A DNA stretch of 64,000 nt from Paenibacillus lutrae (GTDB lineage Bacteria > Bacillota > Bacilli > Paenibacillales > NBRC-103111), in contig NZ_RHLK01000010.1 in the NCBI RefSeq assembly GCF_009757775.1, forward strand, positions 62,001-126,000, in the 5' to 3' direction. The notes below the pieces were generated by a model. It searched no databases and had not been told where the DNA came from. It worked only from the letters and a program-made list of their open reading frames with translations. Each line of letters starts with the position of its first letter. The first letter of the stretch is position 1. The translations under genes and the position numbers were made by a program. Below, piece by piece: positions 17,980 through 27,318 of this stretch.

Positions 17980-18567
17980 TCAGTCTGATCGCGTGCGATG
18001 GGAGCGTTTTGCCCTCGGCGATTTCGGCAAATGTCTTGTTCTCCTTTGGTTCCGGTTAATCGAAGTAAGACTGCTCTCCATAATATGAAGACGTTTCTCC
18101 AGTTCCACTAAATGCTGCTGGATCTCCAGATTTTCTTGTTCGGCTTTATAATTAATCGCAATGTCCAGCATCTGTTCCTGCTTATCTTTGGTCGCCTGCC
18201 GGTTCTGGCTCATCTGAATCATGGTTGATTGGTAGAAGGAAAGAATAGTCAGAGCAAAGCTCAGTATAAACAAGGAATTCCTTTCATTGTTAATAAATAT
18301 CCAGGCAAAGATGATGCTGCCGAAAATAATAAGGAACCACCAGCTGCCGACGGCGATCGCAACTTTGTCCGCAATCCGGTCCCAACGGTCGGCTTTCTTT
18401 TCCTGCTGTTCATATAAATAAGATTTAATTTTGCCCTGATATTCATGAACCATTTGCGAAACCCGATAGACATCGTGTTTACTCAACTTTTTCTCGGGGT
18501 ATTTTTCGAGTTCCTTTAGAAGAAGTTCCTCGGATTTAATATCGTCTGTACTTTTCTCGCTTTCCAT
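17980..18567 (-). CDS. DUF1003 family membrane protein
   Basis: A 195-residue protein. A charged N-terminal helical region (about residues 1-65) is followed by two membrane segments (about residues 70-90 and 97-115), the conserved YQSTMIQMSQNRQ sequence, and a long charged C-terminal coiled-coil-like helix. This is the layout of DUF1003 proteins, whose function is unknown. GGAGG precedes ATG by 8 bases. It is convergent with glsA and divergent from the MFS gene. Confidence 0.85.
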   Translation of the reverse strand: MESEKSTDDIKSEELLLKELEKYPEKKLSKHDVYRVSQMVHEYQGKIKSYLYEQQEKKADRWDRIADKVAIAVGSWWFLIIFGSIIFAWIFINNERNSLFILSFALTILSFYQSTMIQMSQNRQATKDKQEQMLDIAINYKAEQENLEIQQHLVELEKRLHIMESSLTSINRNQRRTRHLPKSPRAKRSHRTRSD

Positions 18568-18833
18568 TTGGTAATCCTCCCTGCTAAAGCTTATTCTAAG
18601 GTGTCATGGGGGTGCCCTTTAGTTTTTACCCTTCATGCCCCGACTTAATCATTTATGAGAGATTCTTAAGGAAACATTCAATTCTTTGGGATAATTTAGT
18701 CGGGTTATGGTAAGATAGCTGCGGGATTAGTTCGAAATATAAGATATCTGGGGCAAAAGGCCGGTGGATTCTTAAAAACGAATGAAGATGGGCCCGTCTT
18801 ACAATAGATGAACTTAACAAAGGGAGACAGGTT

Positions 18834-20042
18834 ATGAGTACCTTAGCCATGCTGCGAAACCCCAAACAAAGAAAATTGCTGTTCAGTGCAGGTTTAAGCT
18901 GGATGTTTGATGCGATGGATGTCGGAATTATTTCCTTCATTGTAGCCGCGCTTGCGATAGACTGGAATTTATCGCCCGGGCAGGTGGGAATCTTGACCAG
19001 CATCAATTCCGTAGGAATGGCGGTCGGGGCCGCTTTAGCCGGATATATGGCGGACCGCTACGGCCGCAAATCGGTGCTGCTCTGGACGCTGCTGCTCTTC
19101 TCGGCCGCCAGCGGGTTATCTGCCCTCGCAGCGAGTTTTACGGTACTTTGCGCACTAAGATTTATTGCGGGGGTTGGTCTTGGCGGCGAGCTGCCGGTCG
19201 CTTCTACCTTAGTGTCCGAGAGCATGCCGGTTAAGCAGCGCGGGAGAGCCGTTGTTCTGCTCGAAAGCTTCTGGGCAGGCGGATGGATTCTGGCCGCTCT
19301 GATCGCCTATTTCGTCATTCCGTATTATGGATGGAAGTCCGCTTTTATTATCGGAGCCGTACCTGCCCTGTATGCCCTCTACTTGAGACGGGCGATAGAA
19401 GACTCACCGAAGTTCATCCGGCAGGAGCTGAAGACGTCTTTTCTGCACAAGTTACAATCCGTCTGGTCCGCAGATTACCGCCGTTCCACGATTATGCTGT
19501 GGGTGCTGTGGTTTACGGTGGTGTTTTCCTATTATGGCATGTTCTTGTGGCTCCCTACCGTTATGGTTATGAAAGGATTCAGTCTGGTAAAAAGCTTCCA
19601 GTATGTGCTCATTATGACGCTTGCCCAACTGCCGGGTTATTTTACAGCGGCTTATTTTATCGAGAAATACGGGCGGAAATTCGTCCTCGTGACTTACTTG
19701 CTTCTGACCGCCGTAAGTGCAATCTGGTTCGGGAGTGCAGAATCGGTCGGAATGCTGATAGCAGCCGGGATTAGCCTGTCCTTCTTCAACCTGGGCGCAT
19801 GGGGCGGACTGTATGCCTACACGCCTGAGCTGTACCCGACTTCCACACGTTCCACGGGTGTCGGGCTTGCCGCATCTGTCGGCAGAATCGGGGGCATTAT
19901 CGCTCCGCTGCTTGTCGGTATGCTGGTCGGCTGGAAAATAGAAATTCAGACGATTTTTATCCTATTCTTCGTCACCATTATTGTCGGTGCGATGGCCGTG
20001 CTGTTCCTGGGCAAAGAGACCAAGGGAAAAGAACTGGATTAA
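18834..20042 (+). CDS. MFS transporter (sugar/aromatic-acid type)
   Basis: A 402-residue, 12-helix major facilitator. The loop 2-3 signature GYMADRYGRKSVL and the first-half RFIAGVGLGGELP sequence are typical of the sugar-porter, organic cation and aromatic acid:proton symporter groups. GGGAG precedes ATG by a normal distance. A second MFS gene starts 39 bases downstream. Substrate unknown; uptake of an organic acid is a reasonable guess from the family. Confidence 0.85.
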   Translation: MSTLAMLRNPKQRKLLFSAGLSWMFDAMDVGIISFIVAALAIDWNLSPGQVGILTSINSVGMAVGAALAGYMADRYGRKSVLLWTLLLFSAASGLSALAASFTVLCALRFIAGVGLGGELPVASTLVSESMPVKQRGRAVVLLESFWAGGWILAALIAYFVIPYYGWKSAFIIGAVPALYALYLRRAIEDSPKFIRQELKTSFLHKLQSVWSADYRRSTIMLWVLWFTVVFSYYGMFLWLPTVMVMKGFSLVKSFQYVLIMTLAQLPGYFTAAYFIEKYGRKFVLVTYLLLTAVSAIWFGSAESVGMLIAAGISLSFFNLGAWGGLYAYTPELYPTSTRSTGVGLAASVGRIGGIIAPLLVGMLVGWKIEIQTIFILFFVTIIVGAMAVLFLGKETKGKELD

Positions 20043-20081
20043 AAGTTCAGATTATATGAAATGGGGATGGAGGGATAGAGA

Positions 20082-21338
20082 TTGGCTTCAAACAGCAAGC
20101 AGACAACCGGGCCGAATTCTTCCTTATCACCAGGAACCGAATCAGATAAGCGCACGACGTGGGCTTTATTGATCGGAATTATTTTTGTGGCCGCTGTACT
20201 CCGGGCTCCCATGACATCGGTAGGACCGTTAGTGGGAACGATCCGGGATGATTTAAATTTGTCCAACACGATGGCAGGATCATTGACGACCTTGCCGCTC
20301 CTGGTTTTTGCTTTCTTCTCGCCGTTTGCACCCAAGCTGGCACGAAGGTACGGCGTAGAAATGGTGCTGCTGGGCGCTATGGGCCTGCTGACACTCGGTA
20401 TTCTTATTCGTTCTTCCTCAGGCGCAGGCACGTTGTTTCTAGGTACGGCTCTGCTCGGGCTCGGAATCGCGCTCGGCAACGTACTCATGCCCGGACTTAT
20501 TAAAAGAGAGTTCCCGGCACGGATCGGTCTCATGACCGGGATTTATACGGTATCCATGAATCTGTGCGGGGCTATTGCATCGGGAATAAGTGTCCCGCTT
20601 ATCAGTACAGCGGGATTGAGCTGGAAAGGCTCACTTGGCGGCTGGGCGCTGCTGAGCTTGCTCTCTTTGCTGCTCTGGGCGCCGCAAGTGCTTAAGCGGC
20701 GAAGCCGGTTAGCTGTGGCTGCGATAAGCGGAGTTTCCGGACATAAGCCCGTCCAGATGTGGCGTTCATCACTGGCCTGGAAAATTACTCTGTTTATGGG
20801 CCTCCAGTCGATGTTCTTCTATTCTTTTGTTGCCTGGCTGCCCGAAATCCTAACGTCCCGTGGACTTCCTCCGGATCAAGCGGGCTGGATGTTGTCTCTG
20901 ATGCAGCTTGCGCAGTTGCCCTTTACATTCCTTGTTCCCATACTAGCGGGACGTATGGCTAATCAGCGGCTGCTGGTTACCTTTACTTTCGTGTTGTTCA
21001 TGGCGGGGTTCTCGGGGCTTGAGCTTGGAAGTGCGCAGTGGATTCCCCTCTGGGTAGCCATGTGCGGAGTTGCCGGGGGGAGTGCCTTTAGTTTGGCAAT
21101 GATGTTCTTTACGCTGCGGACCCGGACGACACAGGAGGCATCGGAATTATCTGGTATGGCGCAGTCATTCGGTTATTTACTGGCTGCTGCAGCTCCAACT
21201 TTGTTCGGTTATTTACACGATGTCAGCGGAGGGTGGCGTATTCCTATTCTGCTGCTTATTCTTGTCGCGAGCCTGATGTTCATTGTCGGATGGAATGCGG
21301 GAAGTAACCGTTATATAGAAGCGCCGGAGAATAAATGA
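20082..21338 (+). CDS. CynX/NimT-family MFS transporter
   Basis: A 418-residue, 12-helix transporter. The LRAPMTSVGPLVGTI opening of helix 1 and the GNVLMPGLIKREFP segment in the middle of the first half are hallmarks of the CynX/NimT cyanate and nitroimidazole transporter family. TTG start at 20082 with GGAGGG 7 bases upstream. It lies 39 bases after another MFS gene and is followed by a terminator, so the two form a small operon. The natural substrate is not known. Confidence 0.85.
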   Translation: MASNSKQTTGPNSSLSPGTESDKRTTWALLIGIIFVAAVLRAPMTSVGPLVGTIRDDLNLSNTMAGSLTTLPLLVFAFFSPFAPKLARRYGVEMVLLGAMGLLTLGILIRSSSGAGTLFLGTALLGLGIALGNVLMPGLIKREFPARIGLMTGIYTVSMNLCGAIASGISVPLISTAGLSWKGSLGGWALLSLLSLLLWAPQVLKRRSRLAVAAISGVSGHKPVQMWRSSLAWKITLFMGLQSMFFYSFVAWLPEILTSRGLPPDQAGWMLSLMQLAQLPFTFLVPILAGRMANQRLLVTFTFVLFMAGFSGLELGSAQWIPLWVAMCGVAGGSAFSLAMMFFTLRTRTTQEASELSGMAQSFGYLLAAAAPTLFGYLHDVSGGWRIPILLLILVASLMFIVGWNAGSNRYIEAPENK

Positions 21339-21430
21339 CGTTTTCGAGCATGCTGTTTAGGCTGCGTTAACATGGATAAGCATGGATAAGCAGGACATGC
21401 TGTATGGAGAATGAATGTAAAAAATACAGA

Positions 21431-21457
21431 AAAGGCCGCCCAAACGCGGTCTTTTTC
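21431..21457. terminator. Terminator after the MFS pair
   Basis: AAAGGCCGC pairs with GCGGTCTTT (one G-U) around a 6-base loop, followed by a T-rich tract. The next gene, the type III polyketide synthase, starts about 180 bases later and so has its own promoter. Confidence 0.85.
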
Positions 21458-21633
21458 TTTGTATGGTCTTCAATTAATAAGTCCATACGGAGATTAATGC
21501 CTGCAGAAAAGCAGCACGCGTATAGTACTAATAAGTCTTTCCCTTGAATACATATACGTAAAGCTTGTTCCATTACTGTCCGCGTACAGATGGGTTAACC
21601 TTTGTATTCATTGAATGAGGGGATGGGCACCGG

Positions 21634-22794
21634 ATGAAACAGATATCGATTAAACCCGCCATACTTGGAATCGGGACCGCTGTACCTGTTTACCGCCTGG
21701 AACAGCGGGAGGTTGCCTCACGGTTAGCGGAGGCATTACAGGATTACCCGGACTCGGCCCGCTGGGCGAGAAGGATTTTTCATCAATGCGGAGTTGTAAC
21801 CCGCTTTACTTGCGAACCTAACTTACTCGAGCCTCCGAAGCAGTGCCGCTACTTGATCCGTGAATCTATGGAAGAGGTTCCTTCAACCGAAGAGCGCATG
21901 CAGTTATATAAAAAAGAATCGGTTCCTCTAGCGCTTGAAGCAGCCGGACAAGCATTGGCGGACAGCGGTACGGAGGTAGCGGAGATCACACACCTGCTAA
22001 CCGTCAGCTGTACGGGACAATTCCTGCCCGGGCTTGATAGTGCGTTAATCGATCAGCTGGGTCTTAAGCGGGATATCCTCCGCTACCCGTTCCAATTCCA
22101 AGGCTGCGCCGCCGGATTGAAAGCAATCTGTATGGCAAAAGATCTGGTGAGTGCTTCCCCGCAGGCTAAGGTGCTTATTGTCTGCGTTGAATTATGCACA
22201 CTGCATATACAGCCCTCTGCCCGCAGGGAGGATCTGTTCGGGGCTTCATTCTTCGGTGATGGATCATCCGCTTGTGTGGTAGCGGATGCGGGAATAGGGA
22301 AGCTTCAAGAACAGGCAGTTTTTACACTCGGCGACTACAGGTCCGTACTTTTGCCGGATACGGCCGGTGAAATGGTATGGGAAATAGGGAATCACGGCTT
22401 CAATTTATATCTTTCCCCTCATATCCCGAGGCATATCAATCAGTATATACCGGCCGAAGTAGAACATTTGTTGGGCGGAAGTCATATGCCTGAGCTGTGG
22501 GCGATTCATCCCGGGGGCAGAGGGATTGTCGACGCTGTCCAGGCGATGTACGGGCTGACCGATGAGCAAGTAGGTCCGAGCCGTACTGTTCTCAGTAATT
22601 TTGGCAACTTGTCATCGGCTACTTTGCTGTTCGTGCTTCGTGAATTAAGAGAACGTCTGAAAGCGGGGCAGTCAGCCGAAGCGGAAGGCGTTGCCCTGGC
22701 ATTCGGACCGGGTTTAACGGCGGAACTGCTCCGTATTTCCTATATCCCCTCTGGAGCACAAGCCCCGCTAAAACCGGATCAGCTATATGTTTAA
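21634..22794 (+). CDS. Type III polyketide synthase (chalcone synthase-like)
   Basis: A 386-residue homodimer-type enzyme of the chalcone/stilbene synthase family. The catalytic triad is visible: Cys in FQGCAAGLKAI (about residue 153), His in IHPGGRGIVD and Asn in LSNFGNLSSAT. These enzymes extend an acyl-CoA starter with malonyl-CoA units and cyclise the chain to pyrones, resorcinols or naphthols. It heads an operon with a methyltransferase (8-base overlap), an FAD oxidoreductase and an MMPL exporter. The product cannot be named from sequence. Confidence 0.92.
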   Translation: MKQISIKPAILGIGTAVPVYRLEQREVASRLAEALQDYPDSARWARRIFHQCGVVTRFTCEPNLLEPPKQCRYLIRESMEEVPSTEERMQLYKKESVPLALEAAGQALADSGTEVAEITHLLTVSCTGQFLPGLDSALIDQLGLKRDILRYPFQFQGCAAGLKAICMAKDLVSASPQAKVLIVCVELCTLHIQPSARREDLFGASFFGDGSSACVVADAGIGKLQEQAVFTLGDYRSVLLPDTAGEMVWEIGNHGFNLYLSPHIPRHINQYIPAEVEHLLGGSHMPELWAIHPGGRGIVDAVQAMYGLTDEQVGPSRTVLSNFGNLSSATLLFVLRELRERLKAGQSAEAEGVALAFGPGLTAELLRISYIPSGAQAPLKPDQLYV

Positions 22795-23491
22795 GCGGTT
22801 GAAGCTGCGGGCTACGGAGCCGGAAATGATGGATGATTTGACAACAGGCGGGGAAGAGCTGCAGGAGGCTTTGGTTCATCTGCGGCGGCTGAATAAAATT
22901 TTTGCAGCAGCAGGGCCGACTGTGTATGGAGTACATAAGCTGTGGATCGCGGCCGGAAAGCCCGGGAGTTTGACTGTGCTGGATATCGGTGCGGGATCCG
23001 GAGATGTTAATCTGCAGCTTCTCCGCTGGGCGGACCAGAACGGAATCGCACTGGAGATAACACTTATGGATATCACGGACGAAGCCTGCCGAGAGGCCCG
23101 AAAGCTGTTTGAGAATGAGCCCCGTGTACAGGTCGTACGTGGAGACTTGTTCGCCTTGCCCGTGCAGTGCGCGGATATTGTGACGGGCACGCAGTTTGTT
23201 CATCACTTTGCCTCTGATGAGCTTGCCGCTGCGGTGCAAAGTATGCGGGAAGCTTCCCGGTACGGTGTCGTCCTTAACGATATTCACCGGCACTGGATTG
23301 CCTGGGCGGCCGTGTGGCTTACGACAAGGTTTATTTCCAGGAATCGTTATATTCTGAATGACGGTCCGCTGTCGGTTGCCAAGGGATTCCGGTCTTCGGA
23401 ATGGAAAAAGCTGCAATCGGAGCTGGCCGACTCGAATTTTCACATCTCGTGGAGGCCGCTGTTCCGACATGCAGTGGTTATTCCTAAGTGA
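22787..23491 (+). CDS. Class I SAM-dependent methyltransferase
   Basis: A 234-residue methyltransferase with motif I LDIGAGSGDVNLQLL, the acidic motif II end in LMDITDEACREA and motif III-like GDLFALP. The start overlaps the end of the polyketide synthase gene by 8 bases, so translation is probably coupled; there is no strong ribosome binding site. It likely methylates the polyketide on oxygen or carbon (inference from context). Confidence 0.85.
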   Translation: MFKRLKLRATEPEMMDDLTTGGEELQEALVHLRRLNKIFAAAGPTVYGVHKLWIAAGKPGSLTVLDIGAGSGDVNLQLLRWADQNGIALEITLMDITDEACREARKLFENEPRVQVVRGDLFALPVQCADIVTGTQFVHHFASDELAAAVQSMREASRYGVVLNDIHRHWIAWAAVWLTTRFISRNRYILNDGPLSVAKGFRSSEWKKLQSELADSNFHISWRPLFRHAVVIPK

Positions 23492-23574
23492 GCCGGCTAG
23501 GCGATGGTCAACGATCCGAGTCATGAAGGTAACATGGAAGCCGAATACAATATTGATCAGCGGAGCTGAGCCAG

Positions 23575-24939
23575 ATGATAGATAAAGTGGATGTGGCTGT
23601 TCTCGGTGCGGGTCTCGCCGGAAGCACGCTGGCCAAGATGCTGGCGGATATGGGCTGGAGCGTCGCATTAATCGACCGGCAGCATTTCCCTAGACACAAA
23701 GTCTGCGGCGAATTTCTTTCGCCGGAATCTCTTCAATCGCTGGAAGCGTGCGGCCTGCTGCAGCTGGTCGAAAGCCTCGGCCCTCGCACGATAACAGAGG
23801 CATATCTTATTGAAAGCGGAGGAAGTTCCGTGAGCATTCCATTGCCCGGGCGGGCTATCGGCATCAGCCGCTACTGCCTGGATGCAGCCCTGCATGAGGC
23901 AGCGGCTAAGTCAGGTGCTCTGGTATATACGGCATCCACCGTGACAGGTGTCCGTGCACATCATGCACATCATGCTCAACATCAACATGCAAATCAAGCA
24001 CAACCTGCTCAACCTGCTCATTCTGCTCAACATCAACATGCAAATCATGCAAATCATGCAAATCAAGCACAACCTGCTCATGCTGCTCATTGCCACGGAT
24101 ATACCATTGAAGTCAGAAGGCAGGGGCATAACTTCGAGCTTGAAGCGAGAACGGTTATCGCGGCATGGGGAGCAGGCCGGCGAGTGCCTGTCACAACCCC
24201 AGGCTGCATCAGCGGGTCTGATTTGGGCGGGCAGCCGGCAATGCGGGTTCGCGCTGCCAATCGCTCTGCGGAAGCAGAGCCCAGCGTGAACCGGCGTCAT
24301 CCGGCTGCAGCCGGAACTGCGCACGTGGGCGTGAAGACGCATTTCACGGGCATCGGGATGGGACCGTCCGTCGAGCTGTACTTCGTGCCCGGCGGCTATG
24401 TAGGCCTCGCTCCCGTCGAGGACGGGATCGTCAACGCCGCGGCGCTGCTGCCGCGTGAGCTAGTCCGTGGCACCGATTCTTCGGTTGCCGGGATCATCGC
24501 TGCTGCCGCGAGGATGAATCCGAAGCTGCAGCAGCGGCTGGCGGCGGCGGTGCCGGTGCCGGGCTCGCAGGCGGCCGTGGCGCCAGTCGACCTGCAGCGG
24601 GGGCCTGCTGCGTGGGATGCCATCCCGCAGGTCGGCGACGCCACCGTCATGATTCCGCCGCTGTGCGGTGACGGAATGTCGATGGCGCTTCGCTCGGCCG
24701 CGCTGTGTGCGCCGCTCGCTAACAGCTACCTGCGCGGAGAGATCGGTCTCGCCCGCTGGGAAGAGACATACACCGCTGCGCTGCAGCGAGAATTCAGCCG
24801 CCCGCTCCGCTGGGGGCGGCTGCTGCAGACTGCGCTTGGCGTAAGCTGGATGCCGCGCGTTGTGATGGGCTTGGCTCAGCTCTCCCCGGCCTTGGCAGCG
24901 GGGCTTATCCAAGCCACCCGTCTTAAACCGGAGCGCTAG
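23575..24939 (+). CDS. FAD-dependent oxidoreductase (geranylgeranyl reductase/PHBH-like) with a His-rich insert
   Basis: A 454-residue flavoprotein. The N-terminal FAD-binding motif VAVLGAGLAGSTLAKML and the following KVCGEFLSPESL are typical of the geranylgeranyl reductase and tryptophan-halogenase-like group; a late GDG motif lies in PLCGDGMSMALRSA. A 47-codon His/Ala/Gln/Asn-rich block (23956-24096) interrupts the region after the FAD domain, between predicted strands. GGAG precedes ATG by 9 bases. Its place between methyltransferase and exporter suggests it hydroxylates or reduces the polyketide (inference). The final third is more GC-rich than its neighbours. Confidence 0.83.
   Translation: MIDKVDVAVLGAGLAGSTLAKMLADMGWSVALIDRQHFPRHKVCGEFLSPESLQSLEACGLLQLVESLGPRTITEAYLIESGGSSVSIPLPGRAIGISRYCLDAALHEAAAKSGALVYTASTVTGVRAHHAHHAQHQHANQAQPAQPAHSAQHQHANHANHANQAQPAHAAHCHGYTIEVRRQGHNFELEARTVIAAWGAGRRVPVTTPGCISGSDLGGQPAMRVRAANRSAEAEPSVNRRHPAAAGTAHVGVKTHFTGIGMGPSVELYFVPGGYVGLAPVEDGIVNAAALLPRELVRGTDSSVAGIIAAAARMNPKLQQRLAAAVPVPGSQAAVAPVDLQRGPAAWDAIPQVGDATVMIPPLCGDGMSMALRSAALCAPLANSYLRGEIGLARWEETYTAALQREFSRPLRWGRLLQTALGVSWMPRVVMGLAQLSPALAAGLIQATRLKPER
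23956..24096 (+). repeat. In-frame degenerate triplet repeat encoding a His/Ala/Gln/Asn/Pro-rich block
   Basis: A 141-base low-complexity tract inside the FAD oxidoreductase gene, built of GCA/GCT, CAT/CAA and AAT codons. It contains two exact 23-base direct duplications: 23974-23996 equals 24025-24047, and 23989-24011 equals 24058-24080. This points to growth by slippage or unequal exchange while keeping the frame. Confidence 0.9.
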
Positions 24940-24985
24940 CCCGAGCGGTTCCTGCCGGTCATTATGAACGAAAGGAGTGTAGCGT

Positions 24986-27145
24986 ATGAGCGCACACAAG
25001 CTTGCCATGCTCTCCTTTCGAAGACCGGCGAGGATTATCGGGCTTGTTCTGATCTTCCTAATCTTCGGCGGATACTACGCCGTTAAGCTGCCCTCCGTCC
25101 TTCAAGGCCATGGACTGCAGCTTGAAGGCGCCTACCATCAAATGCAGAATAGGCTGGTTTCTGATTTCGGAATCCCGGCAGACCCTGTCATTCTTCTGTA
25201 TGAGAACGAAGGCGGGGGCAATTCGGATTATTTTCGTAAGGTTACTCATCAGATAGAGTCGTCCCTACAGCGTGTTTCCGGATTTATGTTTGCCCAGTCT
25301 TCTTGGGAGAGGCAGGACAGGCCAGAAGGTAATTTTGCCTATACTTTAGCTGCATTTAGACAGCAGCCCCATGAAATGAAAGCGGTACTTGAAGAGCTTC
25401 GCAAGCTGCTCCCGGAAGATCCTCACATTTCGGTGACAATAACGGGCAAAGCAGCAGTTCAAGAAGAGGTGAACGCTGCCAGTACAGCAGATTTGCAGAA
25501 AGCTGAGCTTATTGGAATACCTGCGGCATTCATCATCATGCTTATTGCTTTTGGCGGTGTGATACCGGCCGTCATTCCTCTGCTGATCGGGGTGTCCGGC
25601 GTAGTTATTGCAATGGGACTCATGTACGCCATAGGTTTGCATGTAGAGTTGTCTAGTTTCGTATACAATGTTATTCCGATGGCAGGGCTTGCTTTGAGTG
25701 TAGATTTTGCTCTAATTGTAGTCAGCAGGTTCAGAGAGGAAGTCCGGTTTCATCGTCCGGAGGAAGCGTTGTCGGTTACGATGAAGACTGCCGGCCGGGC
25801 GGTACTGCTATCCGCAGGCTGTGTGCTGCTTGGTTTGACAGGAATCATGTTCATTCCTCTGCCTATCTTCCGTACCGTTGCGGCTGGAGCGGGTGTAGTT
25901 CTCGTTGTATCTGTGCTGCTTACCTTTACCCTGCTTCCTGCTCTGCTTTCCTTGGCCTCGAATTACATTCTAAAAGAAAAGCGGGTCACCCGCAGAAGCC
26001 GGAGCTTGCCACAGGCAAATTCATGGTATTCTATAACGTTCTATGTCATGCAGAGGCCGCTTCGCATGATCGCTGTTTCCTGTCTTCTGCTTGTTGTATG
26101 CACACTTCCGGTTTTAGCGATGAAAGTATCGATTCCAGATGAGACTTCCTTGCCCGAGACGGCGGAATCCCGGGCTGCTGCTGACGTGCTCCATACACAT
26201 TTTGGCGACCCCCTGAAGGACACTGTGTATCTGCTTTTGGAGGGCAGGCAGAACCGGTTAGAAGAAAAAGATTGGCTGAACGCTCAAAAGCTGGCACAGC
26301 TATTGGCCGCAGATCCGGATGTGCAGCGTGTCGAATCTGTTTTTTCTCATAAGGGCTTTTCTGGTGGTCAATGGGCTGAACTAGCTGCTAAACCGGGCCT
26401 GTTCAAATTATATGAGCCCTTCACGAGGCATTTTGTGCACAACAATCGAATGTTAATCGCTGTAAAGCTTAAACATCCTGCTGATTCGAAACAAGCGATC
26501 AATTGGGTTCGGAAATGGGAGCAGTTAGGAAAAGGCGATTCACCCGGAGACAACATTACTTTTTTGCTCGGAGGAGAGGCCAAATATGAGCAAGAAATTA
26601 GAGATGCAATTTTAAAATATTTACCGGGAGCACTTCTGTTTATTGTCGGATCAAATCTGCTCGTCTTATTTTTAGCTTTCCGATCCATTCTTGTCCCGAT
26701 CAAAATCGTGCTAATGAATTTTCTTAGTCTCGGAGCTTCGTTTGGGATTTTGGCATGGGTGTTCAGTGCGGAAGAGTGGGGTCTTGGCATGGAGCCGGGT
26801 CGTATTGCCATTATGATTCCTGTTTTTATATTTGGTCTTGTTTTCGGGATCAGCATGGATTATGGGATATTTCTCGTGTCACGAATCGCTGAGAGCTACC
26901 GGATCACCGGTGATAATCATAGGGCCGTTCTCCTGGGGACTTCCTCTACCGGCCGTATCATTACTTCGGCTGCTGCCATCATGATCGCAGTAACATTACC
27001 CTTTGCGCTGGGAGATGTGGTTGGAGTGAAGCAGCTCGGGATTGGTATTGCCGCTGCTATTTTTATAGATGCGACGATTATCCGGCTGATCCTTGTGCCT
27101 TCACTGATGAAGCTTATGGGCAAATGGAACTGGTGGGTACCTTAA
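24986..27145 (+). CDS. MMPL/RND-family transporter
   Basis: A 719-residue protein with the two-fold MMPL layout: one membrane helix at residues 17-33, an extracytoplasmic domain, five to six helices from about residue 175 to 325, a second large loop, then helices from about 540 to the end. Signature segments ALSVDFALIVVSRFREE and GISMDYGIFLVSRI are present. MMPL proteins export lipids and hydrophobic metabolites using the proton gradient. As last gene of the polyketide operon it probably exports the product. Confidence 0.88.
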   Translation: MSAHKLAMLSFRRPARIIGLVLIFLIFGGYYAVKLPSVLQGHGLQLEGAYHQMQNRLVSDFGIPADPVILLYENEGGGNSDYFRKVTHQIESSLQRVSGFMFAQSSWERQDRPEGNFAYTLAAFRQQPHEMKAVLEELRKLLPEDPHISVTITGKAAVQEEVNAASTADLQKAELIGIPAAFIIMLIAFGGVIPAVIPLLIGVSGVVIAMGLMYAIGLHVELSSFVYNVIPMAGLALSVDFALIVVSRFREEVRFHRPEEALSVTMKTAGRAVLLSAGCVLLGLTGIMFIPLPIFRTVAAGAGVVLVVSVLLTFTLLPALLSLASNYILKEKRVTRRSRSLPQANSWYSITFYVMQRPLRMIAVSCLLLVVCTLPVLAMKVSIPDETSLPETAESRAAADVLHTHFGDPLKDTVYLLLEGRQNRLEEKDWLNAQKLAQLLAADPDVQRVESVFSHKGFSGGQWAELAAKPGLFKLYEPFTRHFVHNNRMLIAVKLKHPADSKQAINWVRKWEQLGKGDSPGDNITFLLGGEAKYEQEIRDAILKYLPGALLFIVGSNLLVLFLAFRSILVPIKIVLMNFLSLGASFGILAWVFSAEEWGLGMEPGRIAIMIPVFIFGLVFGISMDYGIFLVSRIAESYRITGDNHRAVLLGTSSTGRIITSAAAIMIAVTLPFALGDVVGVKQLGIGIAAAIFIDATIIRLILVPSLMKLMGKWNWWVP

Positions 27146-27167
27146 AGGAAAATGGTTCACGCTGTTA

Positions 27168-27193
27168 AGATCTTTCTCCGAGGAGAAGGGTCT
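27168..27193 (+). terminator. Terminator after the MMPL gene
   Basis: AGATCTTTCTCC pairs with GGAGAAGGGTCT (two G-U pairs), followed by the T-rich GTTTGCTTTGTTT. Confidence 0.65.
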
Positions 27194-27318
27194 GTTTGCT
27201 TTGTTTACGAACTTTTAACAATTTGAGGGGACGATTCGCCAATCTATGCTACAATCGGGTTAGGTTAAGATCTCGGTCTATTAGTTGTTCCTACACTGGT
27301 TGGGTAAGGAGACCCCAT

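Noticed and set aside
23956-24096. CRISPR-like array
   Set aside because: The repeats are short codon-phase units inside a coding frame with no regular spacer length.
27196-27318. Longer N-terminus of the MatE-like protein
   Set aside because: The added stretch is Arg-rich, covers the promoter region, and the strong AAGGAG site belongs to ATG 27319.
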